In this document: positions 33,370 to 43,920 of the stretch, in pieces
Layout: every line of letters begins with the position of its first letter
How positions within the stretch are numbered: position 1 is the stretch's first letter
Source: Aspidapion aeneum
Lineage: Eukaryota > Arthropoda > Insecta > Coleoptera > Brentidae
Direction of reading: 5' to 3'
NCBI GenBank assembly: GCA_963576565.1
Contig: OY755044.1
Span: 47,263,134-47,327,133, forward strand
DNA: 64,000 bases
The notes under the pieces: model-generated
Database searches by the model: none
Told to the model about the DNA's origin: nothing
What the model saw: only the letters and a program-made list of their open reading frames with translations
Translations under genes and position numbers: made by a program

Positions 33370-33735
33370 AATAAGTTTTGCATATACAGCTGGAATAATA
33401 CAGTAGATAACTTTTAAAGACTTTACTGTTTCTCGAAGTATTTTTTTGCATGCGCTTAAATTAGTTGTCAAAGCTGTAATCCCACTCGTTTGTTGGTTCT
33501 GTCAAAATTGCATATTTAAAGGCGTCTCTCTGGCGACTGAAATCTTTGAACACGTAGTCCATACTTGATTTTCGGAAAAGTATAGAAATCGTTGGGACTT
33601 AGGTCGGGACTGTATGGATGATGGTCCAACAATTCAACGTTTTGATGGGTTAAAAATTCAATGTTTTTTTTGCTTTGTGCGAACTTGCATTGTCTCGATG
33701 GAGGATGATTCGTCGTATTTAAAGTGTGATACGCA
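33370..33735 (-). pseudogene. mariner transposase, C-terminal fragment
   Basis: Minus-strand frames read RRIILHRDNASSHKAKKTLN, then FLTHQNVELLDHHPYSPDLS, PNDFYTFPKIK and, further on, TNEWDYSFDN(stop)FKRMQK. This is the characteristic end of mariner transposases: the H-x-DNA-x-x-H block with the second catalytic Asp, the YSPDL-P-DF block with the third Asp, and the FKRMQKC-type tail. The DNA-binding half and first Asp were not found upstream, and stops are present. No inverted ends could be paired. Confidence 0.85.
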
Positions 33736-34014
33736 TTATTAAAGAGTACTAGTACTTGTCGATAGCCTCTGTTAAGCCTTTAGTCACGTATCACGAGATT
33801 AGGTCCGTACGATACTTTTACTTAAAGACATTAGAATACGTACTTTTGCTTAAAATACTGAAATGCTCCCCAAAATTTAAAAATCAATTTTCAATTGTTG
33901 CACATACTCTTGAAAATCCCAAAATGGTTATTATGATTCCAGTAGCGCGTGCCACTTTTATGTGGCAATTTTTAATGGATCAGCTTTACCTTGTCTCACG
34001 CACTCGTGGTTTTT

Positions 34015-34203
34015 TTTAATTCAATCTATCTAGCCTTCTTCGGTCCATCTTTGGACATAGGCCTCCCCCAATATCTTCAATTCTTCTCTGTCTGTCGCCG
34101 TGTTCATCCATCTAGCTCATGCATGCCTCTTCAAATCGTCCGCCCATCTCATTTAGGGTCTCGCTCTACTTCTTTTATTTTCCCAAGGTCTTCAGTTTAC
34201 AAT
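34015..34203 (-). pseudogene. RTE-type LINE fossil, 3' part (split by hAT insertion)
   Basis: The minus strand encodes the C-terminal end of an RTE-type protein: RWADDLKRHA, then WMNTATDREELKILGEAYVQ and RWTEEG before a stop. The rest of the same fossil continues at 36191 on the other side of the hAT element, sharing the TTTACAAT duplication. The A-rich/T-rich end at 34010 fits a LINE 3' end. Confidence 0.85.
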
Positions 34204-34569
34204 CAGGGTTGGATGGGCTCAAACAAACCGGCCCTGGCAATTTTTTTTTATTCGGCCCTCGCTTCGGCACAAAAATTTTACGGCAAAAGAAACGAAGCCA
34301 TATTGTGTTATTTTTGTTTTCGATATTATGGAGGTTTTGTTATTAAATAACATGCTGATTTTAAAGGATGTAATTTGCATTTTGAGAAAAAAAAACTTCA
34401 TAAAAACATATGTATGCATGTCCTAAACATACTAACTTGTGAGATACAAGGTGTTTAAAGACTTTCAGAAAATCTCCTTTTTTATTAATATCTAGTTATT
34501 TTTGTAAAGTTTTATATATTAACATAATTAATATCTAACTTTTTCACAAAATGAAATCTCAAAAAAATA

Positions 34570-35293
34570 CTCTGCCAATATATGGGCCCCTAAGCTCACA
34601 CTAGGTACTATAGTTATAGTGTACGTGTGAGCTAATATAACTAAAAACTGAAATATATTTTATTTAACTCCAGACTAAATTACCTTTTGTTTGATACCAC
34701 ACAAGCCATGTTTTGACTTAAACTCAAATTTTTGAAATCTACCCCCACCCTTAAAAAAAACAAAAAACTAAAATGTATTTTGTTAAACTCCGGACTCAAT
34801 TACCTTTCGTTTGATATCACACACGCCATATTTTCACTTAAACTCTAATTTTTAAAATATACCCCCACCCTTTTTTTTTAAATAAATTAAAATGTATTTT
34901 GTTTAACTGCAGACTCAATGACCTTTCGTTTGATATCACACACGCCATATTTTCACATAAACTCTAATTTTTGAAATCTACCCCCACCCTTTTATTTGGT
35001 TTCTGTTCGGTGGATTTTGTTCATTTTTAAATGGGACCATCTCGACCCAAGACCCAGCCTAGGTACCAAATTTCATTAAAATCGGCGGTTTTTGAGTTAT
35101 GCGCGTTGGTCGTTACAGACAGACAGACATACAGACAGACAGACAGACAGACGGCGCAACAAAAAAGTTTCAAAATCATCTGAAACGCAAAGATATATAA
35201 AAATTTTTGAAATCGGAGCAACTTTTTTTTTCTCGAAAAAATTAGGATCACCATAGCTCACACTACTATAGTATAGTATATGTGTGACCTAAA
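34570..35293 (+). mobile_element. H-family element, copy 3 (nested in hAT)
   Basis: Full-length: TCTGCCAATATATGGGCCCC start, hairpin 1, three tandem units, (CAGA)n tract, hairpin 2, with final GTGTGACCTAA carrying one change in the stem. Very similar to copies 2 and 5. Confidence 0.95.
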
Positions 35294-35327
35294 AAATTAA
35301 AACGTACAAAATTTCAACATACAACAG

Positions 35328-35555
35328 CACTGCCCCCGTTAGTTAAAAGGCTGCAAGTAATTTTTTTTCAAATTTAGGTTTTTGGTCTCGACGGATTTTC
35401 CATGATGTCATATGTAATAAAATTTAAAAAAAAACCTAAAAAAAAACAAATAGCAGTAACTGTAGTACTGCCTTATAAACAATTAAAACTTTGAAGTCGT
35501 TTTTTTCCGAACCACACTTTCGTCACTTGCGCTTTTTTAACTACCGGGGGCAGTG
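35328..35555. mobile_element. 228-bp inverted-repeat element nested in hAT
   Basis: CACTGCCCCCGTTAGTTAAAA and TTTTTTAACTACCGGGGGCAGTG are inverted ends. It interrupts the C-terminal end of the hAT transposase remnant. No clear target duplication. Confidence 0.7.
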
Positions 35556-35790
35556 CAGGTATGCTAATTTTTCATATTGTAACGACTTTTTTAATAATGA
35601 ACTTGCTGCAATTATATCTATGATCTCCTTAATTTGAATTGGACCCAATACCGATTTTTCAACGGTTAATCGATTTCTTAGATTTTTTATGTTATTTAGC
35701 ACCAAAATTGATCTTTCGCAACTAGGATATGAGATATTGGCAAGGCCGTACCGAAGGGGGAGATCAGGGGTATCAATCCCCACCAAAATA
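35556..35790 (-). pseudogene. hAT transposase dimerisation-region remnant
   Basis: The minus-strand frame reads ANISYPSCERSILVLNNIKN and LRNRLTVEKS, the conserved C-terminal 'P....CERSFS.L..IK..LR' block of hAT transposases and hAT-derived zinc-finger MYM proteins. The rest of the transposase is missing or unrecognisable. The open frame runs on into the neighbouring inverted-repeat element, so its last residues are not hAT-derived. Confidence 0.8.
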
Positions 35791-36190
35791 GTCAGTTAAA
35801 AGAGATTTCACAACAACACAAGAAAAAAAAATTGGACAATATTTTTATTACATTTTTTAATCTCCCGATTTTTTCTTCTGGATATTGGTAATGTAAAAAA
35901 CCTATGCATAATAATTCCATGCCATTATCACATTATCTTCTTGATACATTATATTTATTTTAATATAAAAGTAACTGTAACAATAAAACGAGTAACGCAG
36001 GCCTGGGGTTACTACATACAGATTTTTTAAATTTAAATGTTTATTGTTTTAATTAGTTCGTTTGTCAAATATACAAAAATAAATGTTAATAATTTGGAAT
36101 AGGTACATCGGGCCTGCGGCCCAACCGGCCCTAAATTGTACCGGCCCACCGGGCATTTGCCCGGTTGCCCGCCTGTCCTATCCAACCCTG

Positions 36191-36790
36191 TTTACAATAC
36201 ATTTCTTCCATCGATCGTCTTTCTGTCTGATATTATGACCGGCAAATTTCCTTTTAACATTGCTACCTCTCGTCTGACATCCCTTACTTTTGTTTTATTT
36301 CTTATCGATTCATTCCTTTTTCTATCTGTTAGCTTAACATGTAACATTTGTCTTTCCATTAATCTTTCAACTCTGGGATCAATATGTGAGTACAGGAAGG
36401 ATACATTTTGTTTTGAGGTACTGAGGATATTTTTTATTCTTTAATATGTAGATTAATTTACCGAATGCTGCGCAGGCCAATGTTACTAGTCTCTTGATTT
36501 CAGCCGTTTGAATTTGTCTACTTGTTCTATTTTTTCTTGGTTTATTCTGATCGTGATATCTTCATGTGTGTTTGTTATGATTTTAGTTTTAGTGTAGTTC
36601 ATACTTAAGTCTAAAGTTTTAGCTGCTCTATCTAGTTCTTCCAGCATTTTTATCAGTTCTTCTTTCTTACCTGTTATTAAGGCGATATCCACATCATATC
36701 TTAGATGGTTCAAGTATTGTCCGCTTACTTTGATGCCTATTTCCTCACAATCTAAGCTTGTAAAAACATCTTTTAGGGCCTGGGTAAATA
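36191..36790 (-). pseudogene. RTE-type LINE fossil, 5' part (split by hAT insertion)
   Basis: From 36790 leftward the minus strand reads LFTQALKDVFTSLDCEEIGI, then NHLRYDVDIALITGKKEELI, where the catalytic ADD has become DVD, then LDLSMNYTKTKIITN. A gap follows at about 36390-36480. It then reads LTDRKRNESIRNKTKVRDV and, in another frame, AGHNIRQKDDRWKK. The order matches the palm, thumb and 'AGH..R..D.RW' regions of RTE-type LINEs. It continues at 34203. The loss of ADD and the frameshifts show it is long dead. Confidence 0.85.
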
Positions 36791-37469
36791 GTTAAAACTA
36801 TTAAGATCGCTAGTTCATCCAAAATATAGCAGACGTTTCTAAAAATGTGTAATATAACTTGTTTATTTTATGTTTCATAATTGGAATTTAGGTCTTATTT
36901 CACAGCAAACCTCAAAACCAATCAAAACAACTCGTGCCTTTCAAAAAAACTTCAAATCCATAAATTTTCAAAAAAGCCTTCCATCATTTTTAATAGTGCT
37001 TCAGAATGCTTTATGAGTTATTTTAAAGCAGAGGATGTATTAAAAGTTTTTGGTTAAAAATAGCCATATATTACCAACTCGAAGGGTATTTTTATTTATA
37101 AAAACGTATAAATCTTTGAATTCGACTTAAATGAGGTTAGATTTTTTTAAATTACCTTTATATTTTTTTACAGAAAATCTTGGTTCACAACATCCTCTAA
37201 AAAGAAGACACTAGTATATAGATAGATTGGTCCTGGATGGAAACTTACTTTGGAACATACTTAGGTAATGTTTAGTTTAATGCATAATTAGAATCTTTCT
37301 GAAGATTATGTACACATCCCCACACACACGATTCCTATATATTTTCTGACGTTGAATACGAATCCCAGTTCAAAAAATTCCCTAGACGTCCGGATGGCTA
37401 TTCTGCAAATGGAGAGAGAAGTGGTCTTTGGCCAATAGGAAGCTTCAGATAATTATTAGCGATGGACCG
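36791..37469. other. Intron, no feature recognised
   Basis: AT-rich, no coding signal. Confidence 0.4.
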
Positions 37470-37652
37470 TCCGGTAATTCGTTATCTCCCTTTAAATGCG
37501 AGTATCTAAGAGAGAGGCTTTAACCAAAAAACGTCAAAGAATCATGCATTTTTATTGTTTTATTAAGCATTAGTAACCCTGTTCCCTAGGTTTCTTGGTT
37601 AAACGCTCTCTGTTAGATTCTCGCATTTAAAGGAACAGAACGAAAATCCGGA
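37470..37652. repeat. Inverted repeat, about 56-bp arms
   Basis: TCCGGTAATTCG, CCTTTAAATGCGAGTATCTAA and GGCTTTAACCAA on the left mirror TTGGTTAAACG, TTAGATTCTCGCATTTAAAGG and CGAAAATCCGGA on the right around a 70-bp loop. MITE-like. Confidence 0.65.
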
Positions 37653-37693
37653 CAATTTATCGACCAATAGCCAACAATAGCGCTATTCACAAG

Positions 37694-38176
37694 CTGTGTT
37701 CGGTATTTGCATCTCAGACGCGACGGATTTTTGGTCACGTGATTACAGATTAGTCTGAGCAAATTGGAATTACCGAACGATCCGGATCAAGTCGATCAAA
37801 TTTGTATAAATGGTTATAACCCTAAATATAACCAAAAATATTATGTACATATTGCAACTTACGCCCAGCTATAATTTTGACAAAATTTTCCTGTGATGTC
37901 GGAAATTTATATAATTGGTTGTCTTCAACTTCTAATTATTCAATTTCAATCTTTTTACTTAAAAAATATTTTTGTAAACAAAACAAATACCCAACATGAC
38001 GTCACAATCTCAGATCAATCTGTTTCGTCGGTGAAAATCCACGGAGCAACCAGATTTACGTCCGACTAGTCTGAGCAGAATTAACGAACGATTCAGATCT
38101 ACCTCCTCTAGATCGAGATGGAATAAACGAACGATTTCGGACAAAAAAATTAATCCGACGTAAATACCGAACGCAA
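37694..38176. mobile_element. Possible inverted-repeat element
   Basis: TGTGTTCGGTATTTGC and GTAAATACCGAACGCA are inverted ends 483 bp apart. Internal TTAGTCTGAGCA (37751) and CTAGTCTGAGCAGAATTAACG (38066) blocks recur in the same orientation. No duplication or coding found, so low to moderate confidence. Confidence 0.4.
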
Positions 38177-39440
38177 CAACAGGAAGCGAATTTTACGTGT
38201 TTGCAGCGAAATCATCTAGTGCCTCCGCCCGTAGGATCGTTCCGCGGGCGGTTCGCATGAGATGCTAGCGCGATAGAGGTCTTTTCGCATAACACGTGAC
38301 GAATTAGAGTTGATTCAAAGACTACGATTGGCTAGAGCACTTCTTATCGCACGTTGTGAATTATCACATCATGCGATTACGAGAATAGAGCCTCTAGAGT
38401 TTTCTCCATGCCCAAAACTAACCTTAAAAAGAGGTGGAAAATTGAGCTTCGGATGATTGATATTCAACCATGGTATTTCCATTTTTTGTCACTGAACCGA
38501 CTCTAGACCTCTGAAATTCACCCCCGAGCCCAAAAACGAACCTTAAAAGGGGTGAAAAATTGAGTTTTAGTTAATATATGTTTAACCATAGTATTTCCAT
38601 GTATTTTTCGACGCCCTAAATCTGAATCTGTGGTCAATCTAGACTTCTGAAATTTACTTCTTACCATAGTCTGTATTACGGATCTCAATATTTTCTTTGA
38701 GTATCTGTGTGATCCTTAAACAGGGGTTTTCAAGATTTAAGCATTTAATAATTTTATTACATTCGTTTTCCAATATAAAAAATTGTAAGATAGAAATTGC
38801 TTAAAAATGTTTAAAAAATAAACCAAATGCGGAAATAATTTGTACACAACATGGAAAATTATTTTTACATGCAGGAATCGCATCTCGCTCTCTCTCTCTC
38901 TCTCTCTGTCTCATTTGCAATAGTCCAGCAGTTCTATTACTAAACCCTTGGATAAAATGAATAAGGTTCTTATAATAATTTAAGTCAAAATTGATGTTGT
39001 ACTCAAAAGATTTTAAAAGTAAGAAATATATTTACATAATAAACAAAAATCAAAAAGTTTTTGAACAATTAAGGTTTTTGCCACACCCTATTTACAAATT
39101 TTAAGATCACTTATAAATAATTTATCGACGCTTTTACTTGATCACGATTTATAAACTTACAAAACCCAAATGAGGGCTTAACCGCGCTGGACAATTTTTT
39201 TTAGTTAAATCTATAAGATTATGGAGATACTATTACATTCATACGTCGACTCTTTCTAATTTAAAAAAGGGACGCCACTGATGATATTAAAAAAAGCCAA
39301 AGAAATGAAGAAAAAGAAGAATAAAGAACAAAAAAGTCGTCGGGGATTTGATGTCTTGACGAGAGAAGCGAAGAGCGAGCATAAAAGCCTGAAAGAAGAA
39401 CGAAACACGCAACTAAAAACTATAATTCGAAATTTGTCTC
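38177..39440. other. Intron with short duplication and CT microsatellite
   Basis: A degenerate duplication of about 125 bp (AACCTTAAAAAGAGGTGG near 38411 and AACCTTAAAAGGGGTG near 38539) and a (CT)n tract at 38883-38912. The lysine-rich 61-codon frame at 39281 has no domain. Confidence 0.5.
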
Positions 39441-41050
39441 GCTCGTCTCTATACCGAGAACCTTAAAATGCTTGAAAAATCGGAGAATCTTTGTCGAATG
39501 GGTGTGGAGGAAATAACAGAGCCAACAGCAGAATAATTATAGAAGTTTTTTACAAAAGCGACCGGCGGCATGTTTTTGTGTTCGCCATCAAAATTGCTCT
39601 AGAAATTGCAGATGAAAATGCCGACTAAACGGCTGCTAAAGTGTTTAAAGAATTGTTTTAAAATGAGGGTTTAAATGGATCAAAATTGGTCTATATAATT
39701 GATGAAAGAAATATAAAAACTTAAAAGTTTAATAAAATTTAAAAAACTACTGCAAACAAAAGTGCCGATTAAACATCTGCTCCAGAAATTGTAGGCAGGG
39801 CCCTAAGATTCAAGAACCTTAAAATGCTACACAAACCCGAAAATCTTCATCTAGTGGTGCGCTGAAAGTAACATAGCCAGTAAACTTTTACAATAGGATT
39901 ATGGGTTGGTTCTTTAACAAGATGCTTTAGAAGTTGATAGATACAATTACCAAAAAAAATATAAAAAGAAAAAAGCTAAATAAAATCAATAAAATTACGG
40001 CAAACAAAAGTTCCGATTTGACGTCTGCCTTAGAAATTGCAGGCAAGGTACCTAAGATTCGAGAACCTTTAAATGCTACCCAAACCCGAAAATCTTGATC
40101 GAGTGCTGCGCTGAAAGTAACAATATATTTTGCTTTAGAAATTGCAGATGAGAATGAAGTTTTTTGTGAAAGCGACTGACTGGTCGCCATCAAAATTGCT
40201 CCAGAAATTGCAGATGAAAATGCCCTCTAAACGGTTGCTCAAATGTTTAAAAATTGTTTTGAAATGAGTGTTTAAATGGATCAAAATTGGTCGATACAAA
40301 TAAAGAAAAACATATAAAAACTTAAAGCTCTATTAAAATTAAATAATTTACTGCAACCACAAGTACCGGTTAAACATCTGCTCCAGAAATTGCAGGCAGG
40401 GTACCTAAGATTCGAGAACACAACACACAAAGAAAGTAATAAAGCCAATATATTTTACACTATATCAGAATACTTTTATTAGAGGATTAGCGGTTGGTTC
40501 TTGATCAAAATGCTCTAGAAATCGCAGATGAAGAAGTTAACGCCCACAGCTGAATAATTATAAAAGTTTTTTGTTAATGCGACTGGCGGCATATTTTTGA
40601 TTCGTCATCAAAATTGCTCTAGAAATTAAATATGAAAATGCGGACTAAAGGGCTGCTAAAGTGTTTAAAGAATTGTTTTAAAATGGGGGTTTAAATGGAT
40701 CTAAATTGGTCGATACAATACAAAACTTGAAGCACTATTAAAATTTTAAAAAATTACTACAAACAAAAGTGGCGATTTAACATCTGCTCCAGAAATTGCA
40801 GGCAAGGTAAGATTCGAGAACCTTTAAATCCTACCCAAACCCGAGAATCTTGATTGGTGCGGTAGAAGAAAAGAGCCGATATATTTTCAGCTATAGCAGA
40901 TTTACTTCCTTAATAGGATTAGCGATTGGTTCTTCTTCAAAATTTTTCAGAAATTACAGATGTAAATGGTTGCTAAAATTTTTAAGGAATTGTTTTAAAA
41001 TAGGGGTTTACCTGGATTAAAATTAGTCGATACAAGTAATGCAAATAAAG
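39440..41050 (+). repeat. Degenerate tandem repeat, about 350-bp units
   Basis: AGAACCTTAAAATGCT-type blocks with a following AATCTT motif recur near 39459, 39819, 40065, 40415 and 40818. CTGCTCCAGAAATTGCAGGCA and GCGACTGGCGGCATATTTTTG recur around them, and units have different deletions. It ends about 100 bp before the Foldback element. Confidence 0.65.
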
Positions 41051-41158
41051 TATCAGTTTTAAAGAAGCAGAATTAATTTACAATAACTTCTGGTTTAGCC
41101 CTTGACAAATCGGTTAATGTTAACAAGTTCAAGTTAACTTAGGACTAAAATGATCCGC

Positions 41159-41400
41159 GTGAAACTAGCAGCCAGTTGCCCGCAGCCAAAGTGTGAAGTT
41201 AGCAGCCAGTTGCCCGCAGCCAAAGTGTGAAGTTAGCAGCCAGTTTCCCGCAGCCAAAGTGTGAATTTAGCAGCCAAATATAAAGCTAGCAGTCAATTCT
41301 TCAAGCTGCCTAAGGGCTATTTACTCTAATTATTGTTCTGTACGGCTTCATTGTGTTTTAATGAATGAATCTTTAAAAAACATACTTTGTTGAAAAAGTT
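41159..41400 (+). repeat. Foldback left terminal segment with 34-bp subrepeats
   Basis: AGCAGCCAGTTGCCCGCAGC starts repeat at 41167, 41201, 41235 and 41269 (34-bp period), then TAGCAGTCAATTCTTCAAGC and a unique part up to the first satellite unit. The inverse occurs at 52275-52518. Confidence 0.9.
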
Positions 41401-42293
41401 ACGTTAAACTTTGGCAGTACAATGGTGCCATCATAAGAAATCAAAAGTCCAAGCCGCATCTCGTAGCATGCCGCTCAATATGGAGAAATGGATAATAGTA
41501 TGAAAATAAAAAAATAATAAAACATCACACCTAGCGGCAGAGTTACGCGATCAAACTTTGTCGGTACATTGAAGCCATCATAAGAAATCAGCTGTCCAAG
41601 CCGCATCTCCTTGAGCGCCGTTCAACATGGAGAAATGGATAATAGTATGAAAATTAGAAAAAAATTCAAAAGTCACACTTAGCGACAGAGTTACGCGATC
41701 AAGCTTTATCGGTACAACGGGGCAATCATAAGAAATCAGCGGTCCAAGCCGTATCTCCTTGCGCGCCGTTTGACATGGATAAATGGATAATAGGAAGGAA
41801 ATTAGAAAAAAATTCAAAAATCACACTTAGCGACAGAGTTACGCGATCAAACTTTGTCGGTACATTGAAGCCATTATAAGAAATCAGCGGCCAAGCCGCA
41901 TCTCCTTGCGCGCCGTTTAACATGGAGAAATGGATAATAGTATGGAAATTAGAAAAAAATTTAAAAGTCACACTTAGCGACAGAGTTACGCAATCAAACT
42001 TTGTCGGTACATTGAAGCCATCATAAGAAATCAGCGGTCCAAGCCGCATCTCCTTGCGCGCCGTTTAACCTGGAGAAATGGATAATAGTATGGAAATTAG
42101 AAAAAAATTCAAAAATCACACTTAGCGACAGAGTTACGCTATCAAACTTTGTCGGTACATTGAAGCCATCATAAGAAATCAGCGGTCCAAGCCGCATCTC
42201 CTTGCGCGCCGTTTAACATGGAGAAATGGATAATAGTATGGAAATTAGAAAAAAATTCAAAAGTCACACTTAGCGACTGAGTTACGCGATCAA

Positions 42294-43920
42294 ATGATAT
42301 CTTAGTTAAAGAACAATCGGGATTCAGAAAAGAACATTCTTGTGAAACAGCTTTACAATTCATTATATCAAAATGGAAGCATGAAATATCTAATAAAAAG
42401 ATGGTCATAATTTCTGTATTTTTGGATCTTAAACGAGCTTTTGAAACAGTAAATATCGACTTGCTATTAATGAAGCTAAACGCATATGGAATAAAAGGAA
42501 AAGCTTTAAAATGGTTTCAAAGCTATTTAAAAAATAGAAGGCAATATGTTAAGTATAATCAAGAACTTTCCGACACTTCGCATGTTCCCTTTGGTGTTCC
42601 ACAGGGAAGTGCGTTGGGTCCATTATTGTTTTTGATTTTTATCAATGACATTGTAAAACAAATAAAAAAATGTAAAATCAAACTGTTTGCCGATGATACG
42701 ATGATTTATATTATTGGAGAGCCTAAGAATATAAAACAAATGATGCAAGACCTTAACTCTGACCTTGATAATGTAACAAAGTGGCTTGCAAATAATGGAC
42801 TTAAACTAAATACAGAAAAAACTAAATATATGATTTTAGGAAATAAGTATAACTTAGATAAACTTAATTTAGTAAACACCCCAGTAAACACTGAATATAA
42901 AATCATCATTGACAGAGAACAGATTCAAAAAGTAAATGAGATGAAGTATTTAGGCTTTATAATTGATGTGGAACTTAATTTTAATGCACATTGCCAGTAT
43001 GTTAAAAAGAAGATGGCTAAGAAAATCGGGTTTCTTTTTAGATTAAGTAACAAAGTGTCTATGTTTGCTAGGCTTACTATTTATAAAACAACAATAGCTC
43101 GACATTTAGACTATTGTGGAACATTTATTTATTTTATGAATCAAACCCAAAAACACAATTTGCAAAAATTACAAAATAGAGCTATGCGAGCTATTCTATT
43201 ATGCAAAAAACGAACCCCTATAAAGATGATGCTGGACACACTCAACTTCCTTAATGTCTCACAGAGGGCTGCGTTTAATGTGCTGAAATTTGTCTTTCGC
43301 CTAAGAAGGGGCACCTTACCTAAATATTTAACCGACGAAATTAAATATATACATGAAATACACCCTGTAAATACAAGAGCAAGATCAATGAGTAATTTCT
43401 ATATTGATTATGCAAATGCTGCTGGTAAAACAGTGTTTACCGAAGGATTAAAACTGTTTAATTCTTTGCCAAGGGACACCAAGGAAACTTCAAACATAGA
43501 GAGTTTTAAAAGACTTTGCCTAAACTTTGTCAGGACCAATGTAGAATAATAAAATATTTTTACAATGCAGATATAATAGATTTAACCATTTGTGATTTGG
43601 AGAGATATCATGTTTTTCGTGTTTTGTGTAGGACTTTTGAATGGTAAGTAACTAGTCAAAATTATCAAACAAATATTATCTGTAGTTGCTAAGTCTTAAA
43701 TTTTTAAAAAAGTTACATTTTTGGTTTCGATTTATATAATTTACAACTTTAGGATCAAAGATTATAGATTATAATATGTTTAGGATGTTTGCTTAAATGC
43801 TGACATATGTATAAATTTAAAGTATTTTGTTGTTTGTTTGTATCACAAGTTTATTGTCTTTTTTAACATGTATTTTTTACTGATTGTACTTTTTGAGCAG
43901 GTTTGCTAATAAAGACTATT
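42294..43920 (+). mobile_element. 5'-truncated LINE inserted in the satellite
   Basis: ATCAA at 42289-42293 and 43921-43925 flanks the insertion, and the satellite unit resumes exactly where it was cut (GCGATCAA, then AAGCTTTATCGG). The element starts inside the reverse-transcriptase domain and ends with GCTAATAAAGACTATT, with no poly(A) tail. The intact frame suggests it is the youngest LINE in the window. Confidence 0.9.
42296..43549 (+). CDS. LINE reverse transcriptase, 5'-truncated but open (418 codons)
   Basis: The frame is open from the truncation point (42296), upstream of the first ATG at 42401, and runs to a stop at 43549. Seen in order: EQSGFRKEHSCETAL (finger), VFLDLKRAFETVN (first catalytic Asp), GVPQGSALGPLLFLIFINDI, KLFADDTMIYI (catalytic FADD), GLKLNTEKTKYMILG, and MKYLGFIIDVELNFNAHCQY in the thumb. 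A C-terminal region with LQNRAMRAILLCKKRTPIKM and FNSLPRDTKETSNIESFKR follows. Residues and order fit the CR1/Jockey superfamily, closest by eye to CR1-like clades. Endonuclease and ORF1 are missing through truncation, so it cannot be a complete element. Confidence 0.9.
   Translation, partial: DILVKEQSGFRKEHSCETALQFIISKWKHEISNKKMVIISVFLDLKRAFETVNIDLLLMKLNAYGIKGKALKWFQSYLKNRRQYVKYNQELSDTSHVPFGVPQGSALGPLLFLIFINDIVKQIKKCKIKLFADDTMIYIIGEPKNIKQMMQDLNSDLDNVTKWLANNGLKLNTEKTKYMILGNKYNLDKLNLVNTPVNTEYKIIIDREQIQKVNEMKYLGFIIDVELNFNAHCQYVKKKMAKKIGFLFRLSNKVSMFARLTIYKTTIARHLDYCGTFIYFMNQTQKHNLQKLQNRAMRAILLCKKRTPIKMMLDTLNFLNVSQRAAFNVLKFVFRLRRGTLPKYLTDEIKYIHEIHPVNTRARSMSNFYIDYANAAGKTVFTEGLKLFNSLPRDTKETSNIESFKRLCLNFVRTNVE

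Larger units (their letters stand above)
34204..36190. mobile_element. Non-autonomous hAT element, 1,987 bp, 8-bp duplication
   Basis: The ends CAGGGTTGGATGGG and CCTATCCAACCCTG are inverted. TTTACAAT flanks both sides (34196-34203 and 36191-36198). An 8-bp target and CAGGG start are hAT hallmarks. CGGCCC motifs sit just inside both ends. A transposase remnant survives at about 35556-35790. Two later insertions sit inside: H copy 3 and a 228-bp inverted-repeat element. The target was an RTE fossil whose two halves read on from one another across the insertion. Confidence 0.95.

Noticed and set aside
39281..39466. Lysine-rich 61-codon frame
   Set aside because: Low-complexity A-rich DNA. No domain and no splice or expression context.
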